A stretch of DNA of 64,000 nucleotides from an uncultured Acidimicrobiales bacterium (GCA_938023735.1 CALJDK010000001.1:16903-80902), one strand, 5' to 3'; positions 36,754 to 46,007 are shown, numbered from the stretch's first letter. Numbers and translations: made by a program. Notes: a model not told the origin generated them from the sequence alone.

Positions 36754-38535
36754 ATGACCGCCCCCGCTTCTGTCGAAGCCGCTCCGAAGGTTCTGTCGCG
36801 CGGACTCGCCCTGATCTGGCGGTCGATGCGTGATCATCCGGTGCCGCACGCGATCTCGATTCTGGGGGCGTCGATGTGGTCGGTGCTCACCGTGATTCTT
36901 ACCGTTGCGTTGGGCCGCATCACCGACGACGTGATTCTTCCGAGCACCAATCTTGGTGAGGATGTCACCAACACCGACCTCCGCAACCTTGCGCTTGTTT
37001 TGCTCGGCATTGGTTTGCTTCGCGGGGTGTCGGTCACGATCCGCCGGTACTTCATGGCGATGGCCGAAGGCCGTACGCAGCGAACGTGGCGGCTCGATAT
37101 CGTCGGCCAGTACCTTGACCAGCCGGTGTCGTTTCATCGCAGCCGACCTACAGGCGAGCTTCTCGCGCACGCCGATGCCGATATCGCCGCTGCGACATCC
37201 GTGCTGAAACCTCTTGCGTTTGTGGCCAGCGTGTTTGTTCTGGTGCTGGCGTCGCTGCTGAGCCTGTTTCTTATCCACCCACTCTTTTTCCTCATCGCCG
37301 CCGTGCTGTTTCCGGCGTTGGCGACGCTTAACCGCATCTATACCCGCAGCGTCGTTGGCCCGTCGGCCCGGGTACAGGCCGGTATCGGCGAAGTCAGCCG
37401 GGTGGCCTTCGAGAGCTTCGATGGTGTGATGGTGGTGAAGACTCTTGGCCGCGAAGAGGCCGAGGTCGAGCGGTTTGAAGGAGCTGCCGACCAACTCCGT
37501 CAGGAGCGAATTGTGGTGGGTCGGCTGCGGGCCGCATTCGAACCGGTTATCGATGCCCTGCCGAACCTGGGCGTCATCGTGTTGCTGGTGACCGGTGGTT
37601 GGCTGTTGTCGCGCAACTCGCTCACGGTCGGCGAAATCGTTGCCGCGATGTCGCTGTTTACGATGCTGGCGCTACCCCTGCGAATCGTCGGCTTCTTTCT
37701 TGAAGAAATGCCGAAGTCGGTGGTTGCGCTCGAACGAGTCGACGCAGTGCTCGAGCTCGAAAAGCCTGAAGTGACGGCCGGGACCCGGCTGCTCGACGGC
37801 TCGGCCGGACCCACCGGAACCATCGATTTCGAACGCGTTGGGTTCTCCCATGGCGACGACAAAATTCTGTCCGACCTCTCGTTTGAGATCGGCACCGGCG
37901 AAGTCGTGGCCTTGGTCGGGGCCACCGGTTCGGGCAAGAGCACCATCGCCGACATGATGATCGGCCTTACCGAGGCCGGGGCGGGCGAAGTCCGGGTGGG
38001 CGGAATCCCCATTGGCGACCTCGACCCCCAAGAACTGACTCGAGCGATCGGGCTCGTCTTTCAAGAGACCTTCCTGTTCGGCGCGTCGGTTCGAGAGAAC
38101 ATCACCCTTGGCGCACCGGTAAGCGAAGCCGAGCTTGTGCGGGTCACTACGCTGGTACGAGCCCACGAGTTCATCACCGAAATGCCCGAGGGATACGACA
38201 CGGTGGTCGGCGAACGTGGCGTCACCCTTTCGGGTGGGCAGCGCCAACGGGTAGCGCTGGCCCGGGCGCTGGTGCGCGACCCGAGCCTGCTATTTCTCGA
38301 CGACGCAACGTCGGCCATCGACCCCAGTATCGAACAGGCCATTCTCGACAATCTTCGCGCCGACCTTGACCTGACCCTGTTGGTGGTTGCCCACCGACTA
38401 TCAACGATCCGACTCGCCGACCGTGTGCTGTTTCTCGCCGACGGCGCCGTGAAAGCATCGGGCAAACACGACGAACTTCTGGCGGTTCCCGAGTACGAAT
38501 CGCTGGTTCGCGCGTATGAGACGGCGGCGACCTGA
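36754..38535 (+). CDS. ABC exporter subunit A (degenerate Walker B)
   Basis: A 593-residue fused membrane/ATPase half-transporter. Six membrane helices occupy about 30-320; the ATPase has Walker A GATGSGKST (about 389), Q-loop VFQETFLFG, signature LSGGQRQRVALARAL and H-loop VVAHRLS. Walker B reads LLFLDDATSAID: the catalytic Glu is Asp. Such a change marks the subunit supplying the degenerate site of heterodimeric ABC exporters. The partner follows at once, sharing one base. Substrate unknown; drug, lipid or peptide export are all possible. Confidence 0.93.
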   Translation: MTAPASVEAAPKVLSRGLALIWRSMRDHPVPHAISILGASMWSVLTVILTVALGRITDDVILPSTNLGEDVTNTDLRNLALVLLGIGLLRGVSVTIRRYFMAMAEGRTQRTWRLDIVGQYLDQPVSFHRSRPTGELLAHADADIAAATSVLKPLAFVASVFVLVLASLLSLFLIHPLFFLIAAVLFPALATLNRIYTRSVVGPSARVQAGIGEVSRVAFESFDGVMVVKTLGREEAEVERFEGAADQLRQERIVVGRLRAAFEPVIDALPNLGVIVLLVTGGWLLSRNSLTVGEIVAAMSLFTMLALPLRIVGFFLEEMPKSVVALERVDAVLELEKPEVTAGTRLLDGSAGPTGTIDFERVGFSHGDDKILSDLSFEIGTGEVVALVGATGSGKSTIADMMIGLTEAGAGEVRVGGIPIGDLDPQELTRAIGLVFQETFLFGASVRENITLGAPVSEAELVRVTTLVRAHEFITEMPEGYDTVVGERGVTLSGGQRQRVALARALVRDPSLLFLDDATSAIDPSIEQAILDNLRADLDLTLLVVAHRLSTIRLADRVLFLADGAVKASGKHDELLAVPEYESLVRAYETAAT

Positions 38536-40331
38536 TGGCCGCACCAGTCATCGAGACGCTTGAATCCGAGATCGGCGATGTTCGCGCGACCAACGTGTTG
38601 CGTCGCGGTCTTGAGCAGAGCCCCGAACTTCTTCGCGGCTTCCGGGTGTCGGCGGCCATGGCCCTCTTTGGGGCCGTTGGTCGGCTGGTTATCCCGGTGC
38701 TCATTCAGCAGATTCTCGACCGAGGCCTCCTTGGGCCCGACGGCTACCGGCCGGGGTTTGTCTACACGGCTGCCGCTGTGGCGGTGGCCGTGGTCATTCT
38801 GGTCGCACTCGTTGGTCGGGCCACCTATATCCGTCTCGTCGAGGCGGCCGAGCACATGCTCATGTCGCTTCGGGTCCGGGCGTTCGATCATATTCAGCAG
38901 CTGAGCATCGCCGAGCACTCCGAAAATCAACGAGGCATTCTCACCGCTCGGGTCACCAGCGATATCGAAACCCTGTCGCGGTTCGCCTCGTGGGGCGCGA
39001 TTAGTTGGGTGGTTAACTCGGCGCTGATCGTGGGCACGTTGGCAGTCATGCTCACCTACTCGTGGCCGCTCACGTTGGTGGTCATCGCCGTGTATTTGCC
39101 GGTCATGCCCGTGATGCGGTGGATTCAACGGCAACAGTTGGTGGCCTATGACCGGGTCCGGACCGCGGTGGGGGAGACCCTGTCGGTTACCAGTGAAGCG
39201 GTCATGGGCGCCTCGCTTGTTCGGGCCTACGGCTACAAGCCCACCATGCGCACCCGTCTTAACGAAGCGGTGGAATCGCAGTACTCCAACACCCTTTCGG
39301 CGCACCGTTTCTTTGCCGTCATCACCTCGATTACCGACATCTTCGGCATTGTCGCAATGGCGTCGGTCATCGTGCTGGGCGTGCGGTTTGGCGATGCATG
39401 GAACGTGAGTTCCGGCGAACTCGTGGCTTTCTTGTTCCTGGTGAGCCTCATCATTACGCCCATCTCCGAGATTGGTGAGACCCTCGACCAGACCCAAACG
39501 GCGCTCGCCGGCTGGTGGAAGATCCTGGGCGTGTTCGACCGCCCCATCGATGTGGTCGATCCTGACGACGGCGTGGTGCTCTCTCGCTCGGCGTTGGCAG
39601 TGAGCGTCGAAGGCGTCCGATTCCGGTATCGCACGGGCGAAGAGGTCCTCCACGGCATCGATGTTGTCCTCGACGAAGGCATCAACGTGGCCATCGTGGG
39701 CGAGACCGGATCGGGAAAGACAACGTTTGCAAAGCTGCTGTCGCGACTCGCCGATCCTTCCGAAGGCGTGGTTCGGATCAACGGAGTCGACCTCACGAAG
39801 GTCGATGGCGAGAGTCGACGACGATCGATCCGTATGGTCCCCCAGGATGGGTTTTTGTTCGCTGCGTCGGTTCGCGACAACGTGCGTTTCGGTCGCCCCG
39901 ACGCCAGCGATGACGACATACTCGACAGCTTCGAACGGCTCGGTCTGACGGATTGGCTCAACGCTCTTCCTGACGGGCTTGAGAGTCAGGTTGGCGAGCG
40001 TGGCGAATCGTTGTCGGTCGGAGAGCGTCAGCTGGTGGCGTTGGCTCGAGCCCAGCTCGCCGACCCGGGTCTGTTGATTCTCGACGAGGCCACCAGCGCC
40101 GTCGATGCCGAGATCGAACAGTCGCTTGCTGTTGCCCTCGACCGGCTTTCGGCAGGCCGAACCACCGTGAGCGTGGCCCACCGCCTCTCCACTGCCGAGC
40201 GGGCCGACCTGGTTCTGGTGTTCGATCAGGGTCACCTGGTTGAGCGCGGAACTCACGACGAACTTGTCGGCAGAGGAGGGGTGTACGCCGGGCTTCATCA
40301 GAGCTGGATCGGCGCAACTCGCGATCAGTAG
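38535..40331 (+). CDS. ABC exporter subunit B (degenerate signature)
   Basis: A 598-residue partner half-transporter with six membrane helices (about 30-330) and an ATPase domain: Walker A GETGSGKTT (about 390), Q-loop VPQDGFLFA, Walker B LLILDEATSAVD with the catalytic Glu, H-loop VSVAHRLS. Its signature motif is LSVGERQ in place of LSGGQ. In the heterodimer this pairs with the Asp-containing Walker B of subunit A to give one degenerate and one active ATP site. The start ATG overlaps the stop of subunit A. Confidence 0.93.
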   Translation: MAAPVIETLESEIGDVRATNVLRRGLEQSPELLRGFRVSAAMALFGAVGRLVIPVLIQQILDRGLLGPDGYRPGFVYTAAAVAVAVVILVALVGRATYIRLVEAAEHMLMSLRVRAFDHIQQLSIAEHSENQRGILTARVTSDIETLSRFASWGAISWVVNSALIVGTLAVMLTYSWPLTLVVIAVYLPVMPVMRWIQRQQLVAYDRVRTAVGETLSVTSEAVMGASLVRAYGYKPTMRTRLNEAVESQYSNTLSAHRFFAVITSITDIFGIVAMASVIVLGVRFGDAWNVSSGELVAFLFLVSLIITPISEIGETLDQTQTALAGWWKILGVFDRPIDVVDPDDGVVLSRSALAVSVEGVRFRYRTGEEVLHGIDVVLDEGINVAIVGETGSGKTTFAKLLSRLADPSEGVVRINGVDLTKVDGESRRRSIRMVPQDGFLFAASVRDNVRFGRPDASDDDILDSFERLGLTDWLNALPDGLESQVGERGESLSVGERQLVALARAQLADPGLLILDEATSAVDAEIEQSLAVALDRLSAGRTTVSVAHRLSTAERADLVLVFDQGHLVERGTHDELVGRGGVYAGLHQSWIGATRDQ

Positions 40332-40463
40332 AGATCGTCCACGGCCGGATTTTTTCGTTTCGGCGGATTTCGTTCATCGCCCAACTGTCGTTGGCCCCAG
40401 TACCCTCGATACGGTCGGCGTTACGCCTAAATCTCACCACCACCTCTTGGAGTTGAAAGTTTC

Positions 40464-41450
40464 ATGAAGAGCCCTGCACGCGTCACCGTTACCGGAGCTG
40501 CTGGCCAGATCGGGTACAGCCTTTTGTTCCGTATCGCCAGCGGTCATCTGCTCGGTCCCGACCAGCCCGTCATCCTGCAAATGCTCGAGATCACCCCGGC
40601 TCTCGGTGCGCTTGACGGCGTGGCGATGGAGCTCGACGACTGTGCATTCCCTCTCCTTGCCGGCATGGTGAAGACCGACGACGCAAACGTTGCGTTCGGC
40701 GACGCCGACTACGCCTTGTTGGTTGGTGCGATGCCCCGCAAGGACGGCATGGAACGCGCCGACCTCCTCGAGGCCAACGGCGGCATTTTCGGCCCGCAGG
40801 GCAAGGCCATCAACGACTCCGCCAGCAAAGACATCAAGGCGCTGGTTGTTGGCAACCCCGCCAACACCAACGCACTCATCACCTTGTCGCACGCTCCCGA
40901 CATCGACCCGAGTCAGATCCAGGCCATGACCCGCCTCGACCACAACCGTGCGCTGAGCCAGTTGGCCGCAAAGACCGGCAAGAGCATCAACGACATCAAA
41001 AAGATGACCATCTGGGGTAACCACAGTTCCACCCAGTACCCCGACATCTTCCACTGCGAGGTCGATGGTCAAAACGCGGCCGAGATGATCGACGATCAGG
41101 CGTGGCTCGAGAACGAGTTCATTCCCACCGTTGCCTCGCGTGGCGGAGCCATCATCAAGGCCCGCGGTGCATCATCGGCTGCTTCGGCCGCCAATGCGGC
41201 GATCGACCATATGCACGACTGGGCGCTCGGAACCCCCGACGGCGACTGGGTGTCGATGTCGATGATCTCCGATGGTTCCTACGGCGCCCCCGAGGGCATC
41301 GTCACATCGTTCCCAACCACCACTGCCGACGGCAATTTCAGCATCGTGCAGGGCCTCGACATCAACGACTTCAGCCAGTCCCGGATGGAAGCAACCTGGG
41401 CCGAATTGGTCGACGAGCGCGACACCGTGTCGGGTCTCGGATTAATCTAA
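40464..41450 (+). CDS. mdh: malate dehydrogenase
   Basis: A 328-residue malate dehydrogenase of the actinobacterial/cytosolic type. [16 protein letters not shown] is the NAD loop, [15 protein letters not shown] the substrate-binding Arg loop, NPANTNALI and [13 protein letters not shown] (catalytic His) complete the active site. It oxidises malate to oxaloacetate in the TCA cycle. Preceded by 132 bases without a clear promoter; followed by a small membrane protein 31 bases away. Confidence 0.97.
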   Translation: MKSPARVTVTGAAGQIGYSLLFRIASGHLLGPDQPVILQMLEITPALGALDGVAMELDDCAFPLLAGMVKTDDANVAFGDADYALLVGAMPRKDGMERADLLEANGGIFGPQGKAINDSASKDIKALVVGNPANTNALITLSHAPDIDPSQIQAMTRLDHNRALSQLAAKTGKSINDIKKMTIWGNHSSTQYPDIFHCEVDGQNAAEMIDDQAWLENEFIPTVASRGGAIIKARGASSAASAANAAIDHMHDWALGTPDGDWVSMSMISDGSYGAPEGIVTSFPTTTADGNFSIVQGLDINDFSQSRMEATWAELVDERDTVSGLGLI

Positions 41451-41481
41451 CCCCACCAAATTTCGAAGGGGTCACAAACAT

Positions 41482-41853
41482 ATGCCAGCAAAAACGATTG
41501 GTCTCGGCGCAGTTCTTATTGTGCTGGGCGTGGCGGTCACGTTTCTCTCAGATTCCGGGAGCGTCACCTCGATGATTCCGTCCTTCATCGGCTTGTTGTT
41601 TGTGATCATCGGTGTGATCGCCGGCGTGCGTGAGGACTTGCGCAAGCACCTCATGCACGGTGCGGCGATGCTCGCGCTGCTTGCCATTCTCGGTTCGCTC
41701 GGATCGCTGATTGGACGCTGGGAAGGCGACTTCGGCTGGGCTCAGATCAGCCAAGTCATTACCGCAGTGCTGTGCGCCGGTTTCATCCAGCAAGCAGTGA
41801 TGTCGTTTAAGGCCGCCCGCTTGGCGCGCGAAGCCAACGAAGCCGCCGCCTAA
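41482..41853 (+). CDS. small membrane protein
   Basis: A 123-residue protein with four predicted membrane helices (about 5-22, 30-48, 58-76, 88-108) and a basic C-terminal tail (FKAARLAREANEAAA). I do not recognise a named family. It lies 31 bases after mdh with a GAAGGGG ribosome site and may be co-transcribed. A composite inverted repeat follows directly. Confidence 0.7.
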   Translation: MPAKTIGLGAVLIVLGVAVTFLSDSGSVTSMIPSFIGLLFVIIGVIAGVREDLRKHLMHGAAMLALLAILGSLGSLIGRWEGDFGWAQISQVITAVLCAGFIQQAVMSFKAARLAREANEAAA

Positions 41854-41903
41854 ACAATCACCTCGAAGCCCTTACCGAGTTGCTGCGCAACTCGCTGATT
41901 GTT
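41853..41903. terminator. two-step inverted repeat between convergent genes
   Basis: Outer arms AACAATCA (41853-41860) and TGATTGTT (41896-41903) enclose an inner perfect hairpin CGAGTTGC-TGC-GCAACTCG (41876-41894). It overlaps the last base of the membrane protein gene and stops five bases before the end of the glycosylase gene, so it probably terminates both. Confidence 0.6.
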
Positions 41904-41907
41904 CGCT

Positions 41908-42744
41908 TCACTTAAGAAATTTGCTGGTGGTGTTATCGGCGAGAACTTTGCCGTTGGTTTGGCAGGTTGCGCAGTAGTTGACGTCGTAGCGGTTGTACGA
42001 GACTTCGCGGATGATGTCGTCGCACGCTGGGCAGGGGTCGCCTTTGCGGTGATGCACGTTGCCGGGTCGGTCCTTTGACGAGCTCATATCGTCGCGGGTG
42101 CGTTCGTAGGCCATGCCTTCGTCGATCGCATCGTTGATCGCAGAGTGAAGCGCCGCCACCTGGTCAGCGTCGAGCTTCGACGCATTGGCAAACGGCGAGA
42201 TCTTTGCGCGATGACAGATTTCGTTTGAGAGCCGGCGGCCGACGCCGGCGATGTGGCTTTGTTTTCGAAGAAATCCATGAACCCGCATCGATGCACCTTC
42301 GAGCAGTTGGGCGAGTTCATCGACCGACACCGAGTCGGCGTCAGGGCCGAGATTCTCGAAGCGATCCGACTTCAGTGGATCGCCGCTCACCGTCCACACA
42401 CCGGCCTTGCGGTCCTTGCCAGCTTCGGTGAGCAACAGCGCCCGACCATCGTCGAACACCCACCGCACCAGTCCATTGCGCACCTTTGGCGACTGCTTCT
42501 CATCGGGTTTGAGGCGTCCGCCCTGCATCAGATGCACGATGTGACTGGTGGTTCCGAAATGAAGAATGAGCAGTTTGGCGCGAGTGGTGACCTCGACCAG
42601 GGGTTGACCAACGGCGTCATCAGGTGGCGGGTCGAACGTCTTGAGTGCAGCGAAGTGAAGCGTACGGAACTTGGCGAGATCGACGCCACCGAACTCGGCG
42701 TTGAGCCGCTCGGCGTGGGCCTTGACCTCGGGCAGCTCAGGCAT
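41908..42744 (-). CDS. Fpg/Nei family DNA glycosylase
   Basis: A 278-residue base-excision repair glycosylase/AP lyase. The start MPELPEVK gives the catalytic N-terminal Pro2 and Glu3. The helix-two-turn-helix region (GFLRKQSHIAGVGRRLSNEICHRAKISPF) and the C-terminal zinc finger, CPAC followed 16 residues later by CATCQTNGK, are intact. It removes oxidised bases; whether it is Fpg (8-oxoG) or Nei-like cannot be settled here. Its start overlaps the end of the SCP2 gene by eight bases. Confidence 0.9.
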   Translation of the reverse strand: MPELPEVKAHAERLNAEFGGVDLAKFRTLHFAALKTFDPPPDDAVGQPLVEVTTRAKLLILHFGTTSHIVHLMQGGRLKPDEKQSPKVRNGLVRWVFDDGRALLLTEAGKDRKAGVWTVSGDPLKSDRFENLGPDADSVSVDELAQLLEGASMRVHGFLRKQSHIAGVGRRLSNEICHRAKISPFANASKLDADQVAALHSAINDAIDEGMAYERTRDDMSSSKDRPGNVHHRKGDPCPACDDIIREVSYNRYDVNYCATCQTNGKVLADNTTSKFLK

Positions 42745-43123
42745 CGAATGTTGTCTGAGCTCGAAGCTCGCCGAGGAGGTCGTCGACCTCGGCGAGCAAA
42801 TCGTGGTTTTCGACCAGCAGGTTGGTGTTGCCACCGATCTTCATCCGCCCGTTCATAAAGGCTGCTTGGGCGCTGAGCGAACCTTGGGCGATGCCGCAGG
42901 CGGTGTCCCAATCCTGGGTGAACGTGACGTCGGGTTCCGCGGAACTGCCGGGAACGAGTGACAGGGATTGTCCGGCCATCACGACCGCGTAGGTCCGGTC
43001 GCCGTCAGGCGAGCCGGTGACGACCTGCTGGATAGTGATGTCGGCCGAGCGGGGGAGCGGGTCGACCGCGGCGGAAACCGCCGCGGCAGCGGCTGCTAAC
43101 CACGGGTCTGACAGGTATCTCAC
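42737..43123 (-). CDS. SCP2 sterol-binding domain protein
   Basis: A 128-residue single-domain SCP2-like lipid carrier. GDRTYAVVMAGQSLSLVPGS, DVTFTQDWDTACGIAQGSLSAQAAFMNGRMKIGGN is the standard order of the fold, with the hydrophobic tunnel helices. It probably binds a fatty acyl chain or sterol-like lipid. It is translationally coupled to the downstream glycosylase by the eight-base overlap, a pairing with no obvious functional reason. Confidence 0.82.
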   Translation of the reverse strand: MRYLSDPWLAAAAAAVSAAVDPLPRSADITIQQVVTGSPDGDRTYAVVMAGQSLSLVPGSSAEPDVTFTQDWDTACGIAQGSLSAQAAFMNGRMKIGGNTNLLVENHDLLAEVDDLLGELRAQTTFDA

Positions 43124-43145
43124 AGGTTCAGCTTATGCTGCCCGA

Positions 43146-43994
43146 GTGCCGAACGACCTCCCAGATCAGGCTCCACGCGCTGTCGATGACCGACGCCAGC
43201 CGGTACCTGCCTTTGCATCCTCGGGTTGGGTAGATGTTTTCGAGCTGGACTTTTTTGCCCGGGACGGGTCCTTTGGCGGGTTCGTCACGATGGGCCTCTA
43301 CCCGCAATCGAAGCGAGGCTGGTTCTGGGCGACGGTAGTGGGTGACGATCGGCCGCTGGTGATCGTTGTTGACGACGAGCTCCCGCTGCCAAAGGAACCA
43401 AACTTGGAGGTGCGGTCGTCGGGCATCTGGACCGACTTCATCCCCCAGGTCGAACTCGAGCACTTCACCGTGGGCCTTGAAGCGTTCGGTGTGGGCATCG
43501 ATGACCCCGATGAGGTCTTCAACGGGCTTCGCGGCGATCGAACACCGGTGGGCTTTGACCTCGAATGGGAGACCGAGGGCGATGGCTGGGGTCTATTGCC
43601 GTCGGGGTTCGAGCTTCCCTGCCGGGCACATGGCGAGATCCTGGTTGGCCACGAAGAGTTCGACTTTGACGGACTCGGCGTGCGGCGTCGTTGGTGGGGC
43701 GATGATGCTCGACGCAGTGAGCCGGGGATCTGGCTGAGCGGCTGGTGGGACGATGGCGCACCGCTCGGTGGACGGTGCGAAATGTTGCACCGTAGGTCGG
43801 CTGAGGTCATTGAAATGACGCACCCGCACGACGTTGCTCAGACCGTTGTTGCATCGATCCGATCGGTTGCACCGCTGCCGATCATCCGCCCAACCCAGGA
43901 GTCTCCGGGTCAGCGATGGCGAATGTTGTGTCGAGTCGAAGCGATAGAAGCCGACGAACGTCGACAGGGCGTTGGCTGGCTCGATCTGCAGTAA
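43146..43994 (+). CDS. hypothetical protein
   Basis: A 282-residue cytoplasmic protein starting at GTG 43146. I do not recognise a family. It is rich in Trp, Asp and Gly and looks mainly beta (GGFVTMGLYPQ, GWFWATVVGDDRPLVIV, GLGVRRRWWGDD, GIWLSGWWDDG), similar in style to the small beta-barrel acyl/steroid-related proteins of actinobacteria, but that is only an impression. Divergent from the SCP2 gene (22 bases) and convergent with the DUF368 gene (4 bases). Confidence 0.7.
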   Translation: MPNDLPDQAPRAVDDRRQPVPAFASSGWVDVFELDFFARDGSFGGFVTMGLYPQSKRGWFWATVVGDDRPLVIVVDDELPLPKEPNLEVRSSGIWTDFIPQVELEHFTVGLEAFGVGIDDPDEVFNGLRGDRTPVGFDLEWETEGDGWGLLPSGFELPCRAHGEILVGHEEFDFDGLGVRRRWWGDDARRSEPGIWLSGWWDDGAPLGGRCEMLHRRSAEVIEMTHPHDVAQTVVASIRSVAPLPIIRPTQESPGQRWRMLCRVEAIEADERRQGVGWLDLQ

Positions 43995-43998
43995 GTGG

Positions 43999-44961
43999 TT
44001 ACTGATAGTCCTGGGCGCGAGGCGCAAAGCCTACGGGTGGCTGGAGGTCGTCCGCCTCGGACTTTGCTCCTAGTCGACTGAGTACCACGACAAAGATAAA
44101 CGCAGCTACGGCAAGCGCGGTTGGGACAAACCACTCGTCGCCCGCCGGCCACTCGATGCCGACGCCGCTTACCGACTCCCCTTCTTCTTCGCTGATGATT
44201 CCGACGCCATTGGGCCAGGGCCACAGCACACGCATCGACCCGGCCATGATGCCGACGATGATGGCCATGATCGTGTCGTGGTGTCGGTCAAGCAGTTTGT
44301 GAAGGAACGACGAGAACAATCCGAGGCCCACGGATGCGCCGATGGCAACGGCCAGCAGCGGAACGATGTCGCGGTCGTGCACTGCGCCAAGGACGGCGGC
44401 ATACATGCCCATCATGAGGAGGAGAAACGAGCCGCTGATTCCGGGCAGGATCATGGCGCAGCTGGCGATAGCGGCGGCGCCGAAGTACACGGCGAGGTTG
44501 GGGTCGTTGGCGGGACCGCTCTGATAGCCAAGCAGGAGAAAGAACATGATCGCCGTCAGGACGATGATTCCGAGATGGTTTACTGCTGGTGATTTCAGCA
44601 ATCCCCAAGCGATGACGATCGAGGCCAGCACGAGCCCCATAAATAGCCCAGCCATCTCTTCGGGGTAGTCGGCCAGGGCGCCTTCGATGAGGCTCGACAG
44701 CGCGGCAAGGGCGGCGAGGATGCCGAGTCCGAGCGGGATGATGAACTTCCAATCGACCTCGGCGAACTTGGTCTTGAAGCCGGCGATATCGCCCTTCACG
44801 AGACTGCCGAGGGCATGGGCGCCAGTCTTCACGTTGGACAAGAGGTCGTGGTAGATCCCGAGAATGAGGGCGACGGTTCCGCCGGACACACCGGGCACGA
44901 TGTCGGCGGCACCCATGGCGAAACCGCGGGCGAGTTGAGCGAGGATGTTTCGAATCATCAT
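43999..44961 (-). CDS. DUF368 family transporter (PopT-like)
   Basis: A 320-residue polytopic protein with about nine membrane helices. FAMGAADIVPGVSGGTVALILGIY at the start and CAMILPGISGSFLLLMMGMY in the middle are the twin repeated motifs of DUF368. Members of this family have been shown to recycle undecaprenyl phosphate across the membrane (PopT). The same function is likely here, supporting cell-wall synthesis. The C-terminal 50 residues are polar and poorly conserved. Confidence 0.88.
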   Translation of the reverse strand: MMIRNILAQLARGFAMGAADIVPGVSGGTVALILGIYHDLLSNVKTGAHALGSLVKGDIAGFKTKFAEVDWKFIIPLGLGILAALAALSSLIEGALADYPEEMAGLFMGLVLASIVIAWGLLKSPAVNHLGIIVLTAIMFFLLLGYQSGPANDPNLAVYFGAAAIASCAMILPGISGSFLLLMMGMYAAVLGAVHDRDIVPLLAVAIGASVGLGLFSSFLHKLLDRHHDTIMAIIVGIMAGSMRVLWPWPNGVGIISEEEGESVSGVGIEWPAGDEWFVPTALAVAAFIFVVVLSRLGAKSEADDLQPPVGFAPRAQDYQ

Positions 44962-45070
44962 GAGAGGTTCGGGTGTCGTGAAGAGGGCCTGGGGGCAGGA
45001 CTGGAAGAGGGACGGAAGAGTGATTTGAGCGCGTTCGGGGGAGTGCCTCGGTGGAGGCTACCGTTGAATA

Positions 45071-45907
45071 GTGCAATCGGACGCCCATAGTCCCATCGGC
45101 GGTCCGGCGGTGGTGTTGATACCCGATGCAGATACTGCGGCGATTCGATGGAGCCCGGTTCTTCTCTCGATGTTGACCAACGCTGGCTTTCGAGTGGTGC
45201 TGTTTGACCATCGAGACTGCGGTGCTGCGGCCAATGCCCCGCACGGCTACCTGCTGTCGGACATGGCCGATGATGTCGCGGCGGTTATTGGCCAGGCTGG
45301 TGCCGGCGGTGCTGTTCATGTTCTGGGCGCCGGTATGGGCGGGACGATAGCGCTGCACCTTGCGCTGATGCATCCATCCCTGGTCCGGTCACTCGTGGTC
45401 ATTGGGACAACCCCGGGTCGCTCAGACGACGCGCTTCCCGACCCCACTCCGGAACTCGTCGACTCGATGGTCGCTCGGGCTTGGGCCGGCCCACCGGTGT
45501 CGCGAGAGGAGCAAGTCGTCTGGCTGGTAGAGCTGGCCGAGCTCCTCACCGGAAGCCGGTATCCATTCGATGAGGCGGGTGAGGTTGGTCGAGCTGCCGC
45601 GCAGGTCGACCTGCGTCCTGTGGGGCGGGAATCGGGTCATGGGCATGCCGTGGTCGAAACCAGGTCCATTCGGGAACTTCTCGACCAGGTGGTTCAGCCC
45701 ACTCTTGTCCTGCACGGCACCGAGGATCCGGTGTATCCCCTTGCCCACGGTGAGGCGGTGGCCAACGGGGTGCAGCGGGGTCTGCTCCAGGCGGTTGACG
45801 GCATGGGCCACGAGGTCGGTGATGGGTTCTTCGAAGAATTCGGTGATCTGGTCATTGCGGCGATGCGGGCCGCCGACGAGCGCGCCTCGGCCGACGGCCG
45901 TCAGTGA
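45071..45907 (+). CDS. alpha/beta-hydrolase fold protein lacking the nucleophile Ser
   Basis: A 278-residue alpha/beta-hydrolase similar to the aclacinomycin methylesterase (RdmC) group: VVLFDHRDCGAAANAPHGYLLSDMADDV, HGTEDPVYPL (acid) and DGMGHEVG (His) are kept. The nucleophile elbow, normally GxSxG, reads GAGMG, with Gly88 where Ser belongs. The protein is full length with no frameshift, so it is probably an intact non-hydrolytic member, or uses another nucleophile. GTG start. It is followed by the gene-free interval with promoter-like signals. Confidence 0.82.
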   Translation: MQSDAHSPIGGPAVVLIPDADTAAIRWSPVLLSMLTNAGFRVVLFDHRDCGAAANAPHGYLLSDMADDVAAVIGQAGAGGAVHVLGAGMGGTIALHLALMHPSLVRSLVVIGTTPGRSDDALPDPTPELVDSMVARAWAGPPVSREEQVVWLVELAELLTGSRYPFDEAGEVGRAAAQVDLRPVGRESGHGHAVVETRSIRELLDQVVQPTLVLHGTEDPVYPLAHGEAVANGVQRGLLQAVDGMGHEVGDGFFEEFGDLVIAAMRAADERASADGRQ

Positions 45908-45945
45908 AGTGAACAAGGTTCCGTGGCGGTCCTACGAGAAACCTC

Positions 45946-45976
45946 TTGACGGGCCGCCCCCTTACCTGCCTATAGT
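45946..45976 (+). promoter_or_regulatory. candidate promoter
   Basis: TTGACG (45946-45951) and TATAGT (45971-45976) with a 19-base spacer. Both hexamers are good; the spacer is long. It points into a region with no gene. Confidence 0.5.
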
Positions 45977-46007
45977 GACTCCAGTCACATAACGTGACTG
46001 GAGTCAC
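45975..46007. promoter_or_regulatory. perfect inverted repeat, candidate operator
   Basis: GTGACTCCAGTCAC (45975-45988), loop ATAAC, GTGACTGGAGTCAC (45994-46007): a perfect 14-bp inverted repeat. Each arm is also nearly self-palindromic (GTGACT/AGTCAC), so it reads as two adjacent operator sites. It begins inside the -10 hexamer, the usual place for a repressor. No T tract follows, so a terminator role is less likely. Confidence 0.65.

Noticed and set aside
38061..40298. A 745-codon open frame on the minus strand across the ABC exporter genes
   Set aside because: It is antisense to two clear ABC genes, shows no domain, and arises from the strong GC third-position bias of the coding strand; similar long antisense frames lie opposite groL and sucCD.
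45071..45907. The hydrolase gene as a pseudogene
   Set aside because: The frame is full length, with the acid and His residues intact and normal codon use; one missing residue does not make it a broken gene.
45975..46007. The 14-bp inverted repeat as terminator of the hydrolase gene
   Set aside because: No T tract follows on either strand and it overlaps a good -10 hexamer, so an operator fits better; a terminator role is not fully excluded.
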